Shown here: in pieces, positions 42,988 to 51,239 of the stretch
Layout of the letters: every line of letters starts with the position of its first letter
Numbering within the stretch: position 1 is the stretch's first letter
Source: Melioribacter sp051488685
Lineage (GTDB): Bacteria; Bacteroidota; Ignavibacteria; Ignavibacteriales; Melioribacteraceae
Length of the DNA stretch: 64,000 nucleotides
Assembly: GCF_051488685.1 (NCBI RefSeq)
Contig: NZ_JBPSEH010000005.1
Coordinates: forward strand, 186,001-250,000
Reading direction: 5' to 3'
Notes under the pieces: model-generated
What the model was told of the DNA's origin: nothing
Seen by the model: the letters and a program-made list of their open reading frames with translations, nothing else
Databases searched by the model: none
Program-made: the position numbers and the translations under genes

Positions 42988-44433
42988 TTGAAAAAAGGCG
43001 ACATTTTAGAACTTGAAATTACCTCATATGCTTTTGAAGGCAAAGGAGTTGCTAAAATTATAACGGATATCAATCCGATTGCCCCTGATAGTTCAAAACG
43101 TTACGTAATTTTTGTTAAAAACGGATATCCCGGCGACGTAGTAAAAGCCCGTTTAAAAAAAATTAAGAAGTCGTATGCGGAAGCCGAAGCAGTTTCGATT
43201 CTGAAAAAATCGGCTCATCGCACCGAACCACGCTGTAAATACTTTGGAGTGTGCGGTGGTTGCAAACAACAGGACCTCGACTATAATATTCAATTGAAAT
43301 ACAAAAGCGAACAGGTTGACGAAATATTCCGCCATATTGCAGGTTTAAATGACTTCGAAACTCTTCCCATCATTCCTTCCGACAAAATCTTTTTTTATCG
43401 GAACAAGATGGAGTTTTCGTTTGCAAATAAACGCTGGCTCTCGGATTATGAAATTAATTCAATGCAGGAGATTGATGACAAAAATTTTGCTCTTGGACTT
43501 CACATTCCGGGTATGTACGACAAAGTTCTCGATATTGATGAATGCTTTTTGCAATCTGAAATCAGCAACGATATACTGAATTTTACGCGTAATTATTTCA
43601 AAGAAAGAGATGTTACAATTTATTCAACTGATACACATACGGGTTATCTGCGCAATCTCGTAATTAAACAATCTTTCCATAATAACGATTTAATGGTAAA
43701 TCTGGTAACTTCGGAAGAGAATTCTGAATTAATGAGAGAATACAGCAAAGCGATTAAAGCAAATTTTCCAGCTGTTACATCATTGATAAATAACATCAGT
43801 AAAAAGAAATCGCAGGTGGCAACGGGCGACTACGAAATCGTTCTCTTCGGAAACGGATTTATATACGATGCAATCGGTGAAAAAATTTTTCGTATAAGCG
43901 CCAATTCTTTTTTCCAGACAAATACATTGCAGGCAGAAAAGCTCTATAACACTGCACTTGAATTTGCAAATCTAAAAAGCGACGAAATTGTTTATGACCT
44001 TTATTCTGGTGCAGGCACAATACCAATTTTTATAGCGGAAAGGGCGGGTTTTATTTACGGATTTGAAAACGTTGCCTCTGCAACTGAAGATGCTCGAATT
44101 AATATCGAGTTGAACAACATTACAAACTTCACACCATTCTTAGCCGACCTGAACAAATCCTTCTTACCAATTATAGACGAAAATAAAATTCCCTTGCCCC
44201 AGGTTTTAATTGCTGATCCGCCACGCAGCGGTATGAACCCAAAAACGGTCAACGATATTTTAAGCATTCATCCTCCCAGAATTGTATACATAAGTTGCAA
44301 CCCCGCAACTCAGGCACGTGATATAAAACTCCTTTGTAACGGCGGATATAAATTACTCAAGATTAGACCCGTGGATATGTTCCCGCACACATATCACATT
44401 GAAAATGTAGCTTTGCTGGAATACACAAAATAA
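42988..44433 (+). CDS. 23S rRNA (uracil-5)-methyltransferase, RlmD/RumA type
   Basis: A 481-residue enzyme with an N-terminal TRAM domain (1-70), an iron-sulfur cluster site (Cys83, Cys89, Cys92 in CKYFGVCGGCKQQ, plus a Cys in DIDECFLQ) and a methyltransferase domain (about 290-480). That domain carries YDLYSGAGTIPIFIAE, ADPPRSGM and the catalytic YISCNPATQARD. It methylates C5 of uracil in RNA; 23S rRNA U1939 is the target of E. coli RlmD, while related TrmA-like enzymes modify tRNA. It starts with TTG (42988), 4 bases after the previous stop; no ATG is available in the conserved N-terminus. Confidence 0.88.
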   Translation: MKKGDILELEITSYAFEGKGVAKIITDINPIAPDSSKRYVIFVKNGYPGDVVKARLKKIKKSYAEAEAVSILKKSAHRTEPRCKYFGVCGGCKQQDLDYNIQLKYKSEQVDEIFRHIAGLNDFETLPIIPSDKIFFYRNKMEFSFANKRWLSDYEINSMQEIDDKNFALGLHIPGMYDKVLDIDECFLQSEISNDILNFTRNYFKERDVTIYSTDTHTGYLRNLVIKQSFHNNDLMVNLVTSEENSELMREYSKAIKANFPAVTSLINNISKKKSQVATGDYEIVLFGNGFIYDAIGEKIFRISANSFFQTNTLQAEKLYNTALEFANLKSDEIVYDLYSGAGTIPIFIAERAGFIYGFENVASATEDARINIELNNITNFTPFLADLNKSFLPIIDENKIPLPQVLIADPPRSGMNPKTVNDILSIHPPRIVYISCNPATQARDIKLLCNGGYKLLKIRPVDMFPHTYHIENVALLEYTK

Positions 44434-44445
44434 AAGGATTATTTT

Positions 44446-44826
44446 ATGATAAACAAAACAATAGGAGCTATTGCCTGGCATGATTTAACTGTAGAGAATG
44501 CCGAAGGCATTAAAAATTTTTATGAAAAAGTTACGGGCTGGAAATCCCAGCCAGTGAATATGGGTAATTACGACGATTACAATATGATGATTCCTTCGGA
44601 AGATTATCCCGCAGCTGGAATTTGCCATAAAAGAGAAAAGAATTCAAATTTACCCTCTCAGTGGATGATTTATATCAATGTGGAGAATCTGGACGCAAGC
44701 ATTGATGCCTGTATTGTAAACGGCGGCAAAGTTATCTCCGGACCAAAGATAATTAAAGGAATGGGTAAATATTGCTTAATCGAGGATCCTGCTGGCGCAT
44801 GTTGTGCACTCTTTGAACACGAATAA
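44446..44826 (+). CDS. VOC (glyoxalase/bleomycin-resistance fold) protein
   Basis: A 126-residue protein with the VOC pattern: IAWHDLTVENAEGIKNFYEKVTGW (first ligand position His14), YDDYNMMI, and the mirrored second half MIYINVENLDASIDACIVNGGKVI...GMGKYCLIEDPAGACCALFEHE. Members bind a metal and may isomerise, cleave or sequester small molecules. There is no clue to the ligand. An AAAAGGA stretch precedes the ATG, 12 bases downstream of the RNA methyltransferase stop. Confidence 0.85.
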   Translation: MINKTIGAIAWHDLTVENAEGIKNFYEKVTGWKSQPVNMGNYDDYNMMIPSEDYPAAGICHKREKNSNLPSQWMIYINVENLDASIDACIVNGGKVISGPKIIKGMGKYCLIEDPAGACCALFEHE

Positions 44827-44891
44827 AATGAAACTTTTTTCTCTGGTGTGATGAATAAAAGTGCCAGAGTCAAATAATTTTCTGAAAAGAG

Positions 44892-45449
44892 ATGAAAAAA
44901 GAATTGATAAAAAAACTCGAGTCCACTTTTAGATATTCAAGTTCGTCCGATGAATTATTCGACGCATTTACCGAAGCCGTAAGATGCGGAATAGACGATC
45001 TGGAAGTATTTAAAATATTATTAGGCAATCCGACCCTGAATCTCGACGAAATAAAAATGTACACCGAAAAATTGATTCGAGATTTCAATCACAAGAAATA
45101 CGACCTGGCAATCTGGACTGCAAAAATTCTGGAAAATAATGCCGACGAATACGAGTATCTCGAAAGCGCTATTGAGTATTACAAAAAAGCGATGACCGCT
45201 AATCCAGCTGCGCACGAACCCCTTATAAATCTTCTCGGCCTTTATAATTTTGACCTCGACTTGCCGACAAATTCAAAGATAATTGAATTAGTTAAAACAA
45301 ATGTTAAGAACGTTGAACTAAAAAGTAAAGTATATCAATCGCTTGCTAATCATTATAAACGATTAAAGGATTTCCAGAACGAAGCCCGCTATACAGCACT
45401 TGCCGAAAAAGCAGCCGAGCAGGAAAGGAAATCGAAAAAGACTCAGTAA
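44892..45449 (+). CDS. Helical (TPR-like) protein of unknown function
   Basis: Not a named family. The 185-residue product has no signal peptide. It is predicted to be all helix, with the stretch EYEYLESAIEYYKKAMTANPAAHEPLINLLGLY (about 95-128) matching one or two tetratricopeptide repeats and a C-terminal helix rich in Ala, Glu and Lys. A protein-binding role is plausible. AAGAG lies before the ATG. Its 3' end overlaps the convergent patatin gene by 7 bases. Confidence 0.7.
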   Translation: MKKELIKKLESTFRYSSSSDELFDAFTEAVRCGIDDLEVFKILLGNPTLNLDEIKMYTEKLIRDFNHKKYDLAIWTAKILENNADEYEYLESAIEYYKKAMTANPAAHEPLINLLGLYNFDLDLPTNSKIIELVKTNVKNVELKSKVYQSLANHYKRLKDFQNEARYTALAEKAAEQERKSKKTQ

Positions 45450-48127
45450 TAATAACCAATCGTAAAATAGAAGAAAGGTTCACCCTTGACCAGAATGTTT
45501 TTAGGTAATCGGTCTTTAAAGAAAAAACTCCTGCCTGCGGAAAAATCTGCCGGCCCAATCGGAGTGTCGAACGACAGTGTAAATCCTAATCCATGCTTCA
45601 GGTCTTTGTACCTAATTGCTTCCCGCTTTTCCCAAACCGAGCCGATATCGTATCGAAGTTTCAAATAGGTATCGAAAAATATTTTTACAGGCAATTTATA
45701 TCTGTACTCTGCAGAAATGTTTAGTATTTGTCTGCCTTTGTATTCATCATTTCGGAAACCGAAAAACATGTTCTGTCCACCCAGAGAAAATTGTTGCGTT
45801 AAGGGCAATGTATTGTCGCCCACTCCAACGGTTGTTTTGAATGTAAATGTGTGCGATGGCAGAGGGCTGAAAACATTCTTGTAATCGAAAAATATTTTTG
45901 TATAACTGACGTCGCCGCCCAGCGAGGCTTGAGCTGTTTCATAATAAGTTTTAAGATAAACACCCCGTGTTGGGAAAGGATAATCGTTTTGTGTATCGAC
46001 TGCAATAGAAAATCTAAGAGCAGATATAACCGTGCTACCCGTCAGATCTTCAGCGTTCGATTTATTTTTAATTCTGTCTTCCTGAAAACGAGCTTCTACC
46101 ATTAAATTTCCAAACCTTTTTACCTGCGCTCCAATCCCGAACGTTCCACCCAGGAAAATTTGTCTGTATTCACCCGATTTTATCCGTTTAAATTCATTAA
46201 AAGCTGCGGTTGAATCGTCTTTGTAAATATTAATATCATTAAATTCATAAATTGCTCTCACTTTGTAAGTCATATAAGTATCGAAAACTCGATTTGCTTT
46301 ATGTTCAATGATAAACGATCGATTCCTGATCCCACCCGAAACTATTGCTCCAATTTCGGTACCTGTACCATTAAAATTTTCGTCGCGCACATCCACAGAA
46401 AACTGGGTGAAGTTTTCATTGTCTACACGCATTCCAAATCGAATTATACTCGACGGGCGCTCAATCATTTTCAACGAAAGGATATTTTTTTCGCCTTTTC
46501 TATCGACTGTCAATTCGATCTGTTCAAACAAGTCCGTACTTCTCAAATTCATCAAACCCAATTCGGCTTCTCTTAGAATAAAAGGCTTACCCTGTTTAAT
46601 TGGGAACTCGCGCAGTATAATTTCTCTTTTTGCTCTATATTTCCCTGTTAATTTTATTTCGTCAATCACGCCTTCTTCTATCAAAAATTTCAAAATACCG
46701 CTTTGTTCGTCGAAATCTACCTTTTTTATTTCTGCTATCGGGAAACCTGCATTGCGATAGTAATTGATTATTTTTAGAGCAACTTCAAATAGTTGCCTCG
46801 GGCTGGCGGGTTTTCCTATCTGATTCCTAACAATCTGCATCAATTGATATCTCGAAACTGCAGAATCTCCAGTGAATTCCACTTTCATGACCTGAGGATA
46901 TTCATCTTTAATTAACCTGAGATACGTTGTGTCGTTTATTATTTCAAATTCGAAAGCTGCTTTTTTTAGTCCGTAATCTTTTTTTATACGATATAAAATC
47001 AAAGTCAGCCTGCTGCTGTCGATAGAATCAATTATCGTTTGATAATCGAAGTATTTGTCTATATGGTCTTTCGCGTGTAGTTTTAAATTATAATAAACTG
47101 TGGGATTTTTAATTTTTTTCTTAAAATGTTTGAGATAAAGATTCGTTATCTCTTCCTTCTTTTCCTTAGCGGCAAGATAACCTTTTTGAATCAACTCATT
47201 AATATTTTTGAAATCGGTATTTCTGACACCCATCAGTTCAGGTTGAATTACAATATCGGCATTTTCGAGTTGTTCTTTGTTGAGCAGGTGCATTGGTATG
47301 CTGATTAGCTGATCGGCAAGAATCCATGGATAATTAAGTTCGCTTTCCGAATAAAGCGGGCTTACGGCATTTCCTGCAATGACGATATCTGCACCGAGAC
47401 GTCGTGTTTCTTTTACAGGAATATTGGCAACTATACCGCCATCGACAAGTGTAAGCGAATCAAATTGAACCGGCGGTAATAGAAACGAAACACTGGAACT
47501 GGCTTGCATAGCAAGTCCCAGAGAACCTTTGTCGATAATTACTTCCCTGCCGTTAACAAGATCGGTACAAACCGCTCTGTATCTGTATATCAGTTTATCG
47601 AAATCATCCGATTTTACAGGCGCATTTAACGCAAGCAAATTTAAAAATGCCGATCCTTTCAAACCGGAATTTAGAGACCTTGGAATTATTGGCTTTAAGC
47701 CTTCGAGTCTTAAAGATAAAATTGCCCTATCTTGAGTAATTTTTTGATCGACAAAAAGTTCGTTCCTGTTGGAACTTTCAGAGGTAAAAAGTCCATTCCA
47801 GTCGGTGTTCGAAGCGATTGAATCGAGATCGTCAATTGAATATCCAGAGGAATAGAGTCCGCCGATAATACTGCCCATACTTGTGCCCATAATCATGTCG
47901 ATTGGAAGATCGATTTCTTCAAGGAATTTTAAAATTCCGATTTGAGTTAATGCCCTTGCCCCGCCACCACTGAGTGCTAATCCAACGTATGGTCTATTCG
48001 CAAGAATTTGTTCTTCCAGTCCGAATGGCAGGGATCTGTTTTCAAGTTCAAGGCACAGCGTGTCTTTCCGCTGCGCCATAATTAGAGATAAACAGGAAAA
48101 GAATAATGTAATTAAAAGACGTTTCAC
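45443..48127 (-). CDS. Patatin-like phospholipase with POTRA and Omp85 barrel (type Vd-like)
   Basis: An 894-residue outer-membrane protein with a signal peptide (1-18). The patatin domain (about 45-310) has GLALSGGGARAL, nucleophile Ser83 in GTSMG and the catalytic Asp229 in LVDGGIVANIP. Next come one or more POTRA-like repeats (about 415-570), and a C-terminal Omp85 barrel (570-894) with LGGQNMFFGFRNDEYKG near the conserved barrel motif and an ending YFTIGYYY. In PlpD of Pseudomonas such proteins release or display the lipase by a type Vd route. It lies 18 bases downstream of yidC in the rpmH operon direction. Confidence 0.9.
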   Translation of the reverse strand: MKRLLITLFFSCLSLIMAQRKDTLCLELENRSLPFGLEEQILANRPYVGLALSGGGARALTQIGILKFLEEIDLPIDMIMGTSMGSIIGGLYSSGYSIDDLDSIASNTDWNGLFTSESSNRNELFVDQKITQDRAILSLRLEGLKPIIPRSLNSGLKGSAFLNLLALNAPVKSDDFDKLIYRYRAVCTDLVNGREVIIDKGSLGLAMQASSSVSFLLPPVQFDSLTLVDGGIVANIPVKETRRLGADIVIAGNAVSPLYSESELNYPWILADQLISIPMHLLNKEQLENADIVIQPELMGVRNTDFKNINELIQKGYLAAKEKKEEITNLYLKHFKKKIKNPTVYYNLKLHAKDHIDKYFDYQTIIDSIDSSRLTLILYRIKKDYGLKKAAFEFEIINDTTYLRLIKDEYPQVMKVEFTGDSAVSRYQLMQIVRNQIGKPASPRQLFEVALKIINYYRNAGFPIAEIKKVDFDEQSGILKFLIEEGVIDEIKLTGKYRAKREIILREFPIKQGKPFILREAELGLMNLRSTDLFEQIELTVDRKGEKNILSLKMIERPSSIIRFGMRVDNENFTQFSVDVRDENFNGTGTEIGAIVSGGIRNRSFIIEHKANRVFDTYMTYKVRAIYEFNDINIYKDDSTAAFNEFKRIKSGEYRQIFLGGTFGIGAQVKRFGNLMVEARFQEDRIKNKSNAEDLTGSTVISALRFSIAVDTQNDYPFPTRGVYLKTYYETAQASLGGDVSYTKIFFDYKNVFSPLPSHTFTFKTTVGVGDNTLPLTQQFSLGGQNMFFGFRNDEYKGRQILNISAEYRYKLPVKIFFDTYLKLRYDIGSVWEKREAIRYKDLKHGLGFTLSFDTPIGPADFSAGRSFFFKDRLPKNILVKGEPFFYFTIGYYY

Positions 48128-48145
48128 ATTTCGACTCGTAGTCGA

Positions 48146-50026
48146 TTATTTTTTTCTTTTTCTGGATTTCGATTGAATCTGTTTTTGTGCCTTTGCCTGC
48201 TTTTCGGCTGCTTCGAGCATACGTGCCATGAATCCTTGCTTTTTACCAGGATTGGCCACTGGCACCAGTTCAATATCGCCTTTTTTGTGATTTATATAAT
48301 ATTGCTGTCCAATCGACAATAAATTGAACATAAAGTAATAAAGATTGAGCCCGGAGGGGAATCCCATAAACATCAAAGTAAACATTATGGGCATTATATA
48401 AACCAAAGCCTTTTGTGAAGGGTCTTTAACACTCTGCTTTTGTTGAATAAACATCGTTATACCGAGCAGCAAAGCTAAGCCACTGACTACGTCGATATTA
48501 AAAAGAGGCACCCTGAAGGGTAATTTGAAAATAACATCTGGCGCTGAAAGATTGTCGATCCAGAGCATAAACGGCTGCTGCCTGATGTCGATGGCTACAT
48601 TAAACAAACTCCACAAAGCTATAAGTATAGGCATCTGAAGCAGCATCGGGAAACATCCGCCCATTGGATTGATGCCGTAGGTCGAATAAAGTTTCATCGT
48701 TTCTTTCTGTAATCTTTGCGGGTCGTCTTTATACTTTTCCTTCAACTCATTTATCTTCGGCTGTAAAAGCTGCATTTTTTTCATCGACTTCATACTCTGC
48801 TTTGTAAGTGGATGCAGAGCAAATTTTACTATTATCGAAAGTAATATGATTACGAATCCGTAATTTGGAATAAACTCATGGAGGAATTTCATCAAAGGCA
48901 AAAGAAAATATTCAGAAATGGGACGAATTATAATTTTCAATCCCAGAAAACTTCCGAAATCGACAAGTGCTTCGAAGTTTCTGCCGTATACTTTTAGTGT
49001 ATTGTATTCTACAGGTCCAATGTAAAGTTTAAACGAATCTTTCTGGTAACTTTGATTTTTGAACGGTACCTTTAGACTTACGTTGTAATATTCCCTGACG
49101 TCTTCACCTTTAACCACATGCGTCCCCTCGACGTAAGCGCCACCGTCGTCGTTTGGACTATCAGGCGAAATTATAATTGAAAAATATTTACTTTTTACTG
49201 CAGCCCAATCGACTTTACCGTTAATATCCTTAGATACTTTTTCATCCGGACTGGAAGCATCGACAACCACCTGTTCGCCCCCGGCATAAATAGAGGCATT
49301 TGTGTAATGCGCTTCGTCAACAGAATTTTTTTCGGTGAAGTTTATTCCATTAGTCCACGCAACGTCGTATCTGAAACTGCTTATGATGTCCTGAAAATTA
49401 GCAAATTCGATATCGATATCGGCAGCATAATCATTGCCAAAAAATTTGAAGGTTTTTATAATTTCTTTTCCATCGGTTCCTTCAAATTTATATTTCAACA
49501 CCAGTGAATCGTTCTCGTCGAGTTTATAAAAATAGTTGCTGGACTCGGAGAAAAAATCAAGATTGGAAGTATTGACAAGTTTTCCGTCTTTTGTAACAAA
49601 AATCAAATTGAAATCTCCGCCGTTATCAGGATTAATCAATTGAACATGTCTGTTATAAAAATCGCTCTCATCATATTTTTTGTGGTACCACGTTTCGTAA
49701 TTTTTTAGATAATATTTTCGAATCTTGGCACCTTTGCTGGTCAATTCGATTCTTGCAAGTTTTGTATCGATTGTAATTATTTTTTCGGGAAGTTGTACTG
49801 TTTCAAAGGGAAGAGTTTCATTTTCTTCGGCAATCGAGTCCTTTTTCACTTCTTTCGATTTTTCAGCGGGAAGAGTATCCTTACCTGCCTTTGAAGTATC
49901 GTTAGCTACCAACGTTGAATCCTTTGACTCTGGTAATGCCGGAGGGGGAGTGGGTGAATTGAGATAGAGCCATACTACTAAAATAACTCCGATAAGTATG
50001 AATGCAATTGTTGATTGTCTGTCCAT
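48146..50026 (-). CDS. yidC: Membrane protein insertase
   Basis: A 626-residue YidC of the Gram-negative type. It has an N-terminal membrane helix (5-23), a Pro/Glu/Lys-rich linker, a large periplasmic beta domain (about 75-350), then the insertase core with five membrane helices. The core holds KFALHPLTKQSMKSMKKMQLLQPKINELKEKYKDDPQ (coiled C1 loop) and GGCFPMLLQMPILIALW. A basic tail rich in Lys/Arg ends the protein, as expected for ribosome contact. YidC inserts and folds inner-membrane proteins with or without SecYEG. It follows yidD and rnpA in the classical order rpmH-rnpA-yidD-yidC. Confidence 0.97.
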   Translation of the reverse strand: MDRQSTIAFILIGVILVVWLYLNSPTPPPALPESKDSTLVANDTSKAGKDTLPAEKSKEVKKDSIAEENETLPFETVQLPEKIITIDTKLARIELTSKGAKIRKYYLKNYETWYHKKYDESDFYNRHVQLINPDNGGDFNLIFVTKDGKLVNTSNLDFFSESSNYFYKLDENDSLVLKYKFEGTDGKEIIKTFKFFGNDYAADIDIEFANFQDIISSFRYDVAWTNGINFTEKNSVDEAHYTNASIYAGGEQVVVDASSPDEKVSKDINGKVDWAAVKSKYFSIIISPDSPNDDGGAYVEGTHVVKGEDVREYYNVSLKVPFKNQSYQKDSFKLYIGPVEYNTLKVYGRNFEALVDFGSFLGLKIIIRPISEYFLLPLMKFLHEFIPNYGFVIILLSIIVKFALHPLTKQSMKSMKKMQLLQPKINELKEKYKDDPQRLQKETMKLYSTYGINPMGGCFPMLLQMPILIALWSLFNVAIDIRQQPFMLWIDNLSAPDVIFKLPFRVPLFNIDVVSGLALLLGITMFIQQKQSVKDPSQKALVYIMPIMFTLMFMGFPSGLNLYYFMFNLLSIGQQYYINHKKGDIELVPVANPGKKQGFMARMLEAAEKQAKAQKQIQSKSRKRKK

Positions 50027-50043
50027 AAAATTTACCTTTAAAA

Positions 50044-50253
50044 TTAATCGAGAGGATCGTACCCACCTTTATTGAACGGATTACATCTTAATATTCTCCA
50101 GATAGATTTAATACCCCCTTTGATTACACCGTATTTAGTAAATGCCTGAACCGAATATTCCGAACAAGTGGGATAAAAGCGGCACGACGGGGGGAACATT
50201 GGGGAAATTGCCTTCTGATAAAATTTAATTAAGTAGATAAACAAGTACTTCAT
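50044..50253 (-). CDS. yidD: Membrane protein insertion efficiency factor
   Basis: A 69-residue protein with the complete YidD signature: LIKFYQKAISPMFPPSCRFYPTCSEYSVQAF and RILRCNPFNKGGYDPLD. The conserved cysteines are present. It is membrane-associated through an amphipathic N-terminus and helps YidC-dependent insertion. Its ATG overlaps the rnpA stop by 4 bases, and yidC starts 17 bases after its stop. Firm by sequence and order. Confidence 0.97.
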   Translation of the reverse strand: MKYLFIYLIKFYQKAISPMFPPSCRFYPTCSEYSVQAFTKYGVIKGGIKSIWRILRCNPFNKGGYDPLD

Positions 50254-50657
50254 TTTAATTCGAGCCTGTCTTTAACTTTTTTCATCAAATCTACGATTTC
50301 CGGCATAATTTCGCTCAACTTGACTTTTTTATTTATGGTCTGATTCATTGAATGAGATGCAAACACAAGCAGCAATTTAATTTTATTTGCCTTGCATAAT
50401 TCTGTCAGTATAAATTTATTGAGGCGATACGATTCGCGCATCAGTCTTTTAATTCTGTTTCTCCAAACAGCATTGCCGCTTTTTCGAGCTACCGCATAAG
50501 CTGTTTTAACACCTGGTTCGTCTGCCAGAAATTCAGCGTAATAGACCACTTTCAACTTTTTTGAAGGAGAGATTAATAAATTTCCTTTATTATAAACTAA
50601 TTCGAAATCTTTTTTCCTTTTGATTCTTTCTTTGGCAGAAAGACCATATTGCTTCAA
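50250..50657 (-). CDS. rnpA: Ribonuclease P protein component
   Basis: A 135-residue basic protein with the RnpA core: YGLSAKERIKRKKDFELVYN at the start, the central KTAYAVARKSGNAVWRNRIKRLMRESYR (RNR motif) and a helical C-terminus. It binds the RNA subunit of RNase P and helps remove 5' leaders of pre-tRNAs. The frame extends upstream to a TTG at 50705, but the TTG at 50655-50657 lies 6 bases after AGAGG (50664-50668) and immediately before the family's usual N-terminus, so it is preferred. It follows rpmH closely and overlaps yidD by 4 bases. Confidence 0.93.
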   Translation of the reverse strand: MKQYGLSAKERIKRKKDFELVYNKGNLLISPSKKLKVVYYAEFLADEPGVKTAYAVARKSGNAVWRNRIKRLMRESYRLNKFILTELCKANKIKLLLVFASHSMNQTINKKVKLSEIMPEIVDLMKKVKDRLELK

Positions 50658-50708
50658 AATAAACCTCTTTGAAGTCCCGAATTTGAGGGGACGCTTACAG
50701 GGCAAAAA

Positions 50709-50855
50709 TTAACGCTCGTCGCTTACTGTAAGTCTCTTTCTTCCTTTTGCTCTTCTTCTGGCTAAAACTTTACGCCCATTTTTTGTGGACATTCTTTCAC
50801 GGAAACCGTGTTTATTCCTTCTTTTTCTATTACTCGGTTGAAATGTTCTTTTCAT
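50709..50855 (-). CDS. rpmH: 50S ribosomal protein L34
   Basis: A 48-residue basic protein that reads MKRTFQPSNRKRRNKHGF, then RMSTKNGRKVLARRRAKGR, as in all bacterial L34 proteins. It is part of the large ribosomal subunit. It is the first gene of the rpmH-rnpA-yidD-yidC order that often lies near the chromosome origin. A TTTG-N20-TACTTTTG promoter precedes it. Its AGGTGAATT leader is short. Confidence 0.97.
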   Translation of the reverse strand: MKRTFQPSNRKRRNKHGFRERMSTKNGRKVLARRRAKGRKRLTVSDER

Positions 50856-50885
50856 AATTCACCTAATTTAATCGTTCGAAACGTG

Positions 50886-50917
50886 CAAAAGTAAACATTT
50901 TAGACGTAATTAACAAA
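50886..50917 (-). promoter_or_regulatory. Bacteroidetes-type promoter of rpmH
   Basis: On the minus strand TTTG (50914-50917), 20 bases and TACTTTTG (50886-50893) match the TTTG-N19-21-TAnnTTTG promoter of Bacteroidetes primary sigma factors. Transcription should start near 50880, giving a leader of about 25 bases before rpmH. This is the best promoter match of that type in the window. Confidence 0.7.
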
Positions 50918-50943
50918 CCAATGGTGGGGAGGTATATGGACAT

Positions 50944-51009
50944 AAAAAAGGCGGCAATCTCAGCAAACTGCCCAGCCGATAAACAGTCCGCCGGAAAAAC
51001 CGCCGCCTT
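50944..51009 (-). terminator. Structured terminator-like element upstream of rpmH
   Basis: On the minus strand AAGGCGGC (51009-51002) pairs with GCCGCCTT (50955-50948) and is followed by T residues, as in an intrinsic terminator. The 46 bases between the stem arms can form smaller stems (CCGGC with GCTGG, ACTG with CAGT). No annotated minus-strand gene lies upstream of it, and it sits 27 bases beyond the rpmH promoter. It may end a small RNA or antisense transcript, or block readthrough toward rpmH. The rest of the 50856-51239 spacer shows nothing clear. Confidence 0.55.
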
Positions 51010-51239
51010 GTTACTTTAGAATCAATTTGAATGCCAATTCTGTTTCGTTCGTTTTTACGCGTCTTTTTTCAATAATTCTGTCCTGTTGTGAGTCGTAATT
51101 CGATAATGAGACACTTCGTTCGCTATTCAATTCATTATTTATTTAATTTAAATGCTAAAAAAAATTACTTTTGATTATTTTTGCAACGAAAACCAATTTA
51201 AGGAGTCTAAAGACACCAAATTGAAAACCGGGAGTGGTA

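Noticed and set aside
46308..46760. 150-codon plus-strand frame antisense to the patatin-Omp85 gene
   Set aside because: It is Ser/Ile-rich shadow translation; the minus strand encodes clear POTRA and barrel segments there.
50944..51009. TPP riboswitch suggested by GCTGAGAT on the minus strand
   Set aside because: The rest of the conserved TPP core (the CUGGAUAAUGCCAGCG-like part) is missing and no thiamin gene follows.
50856..51239. Chromosome origin next to rpmH
   Set aside because: Gene order rpmH-rnpA-yidC is often near oriC, but no cluster of TTATNCACA boxes, no dnaA and no AT-rich unwinding repeats were seen.
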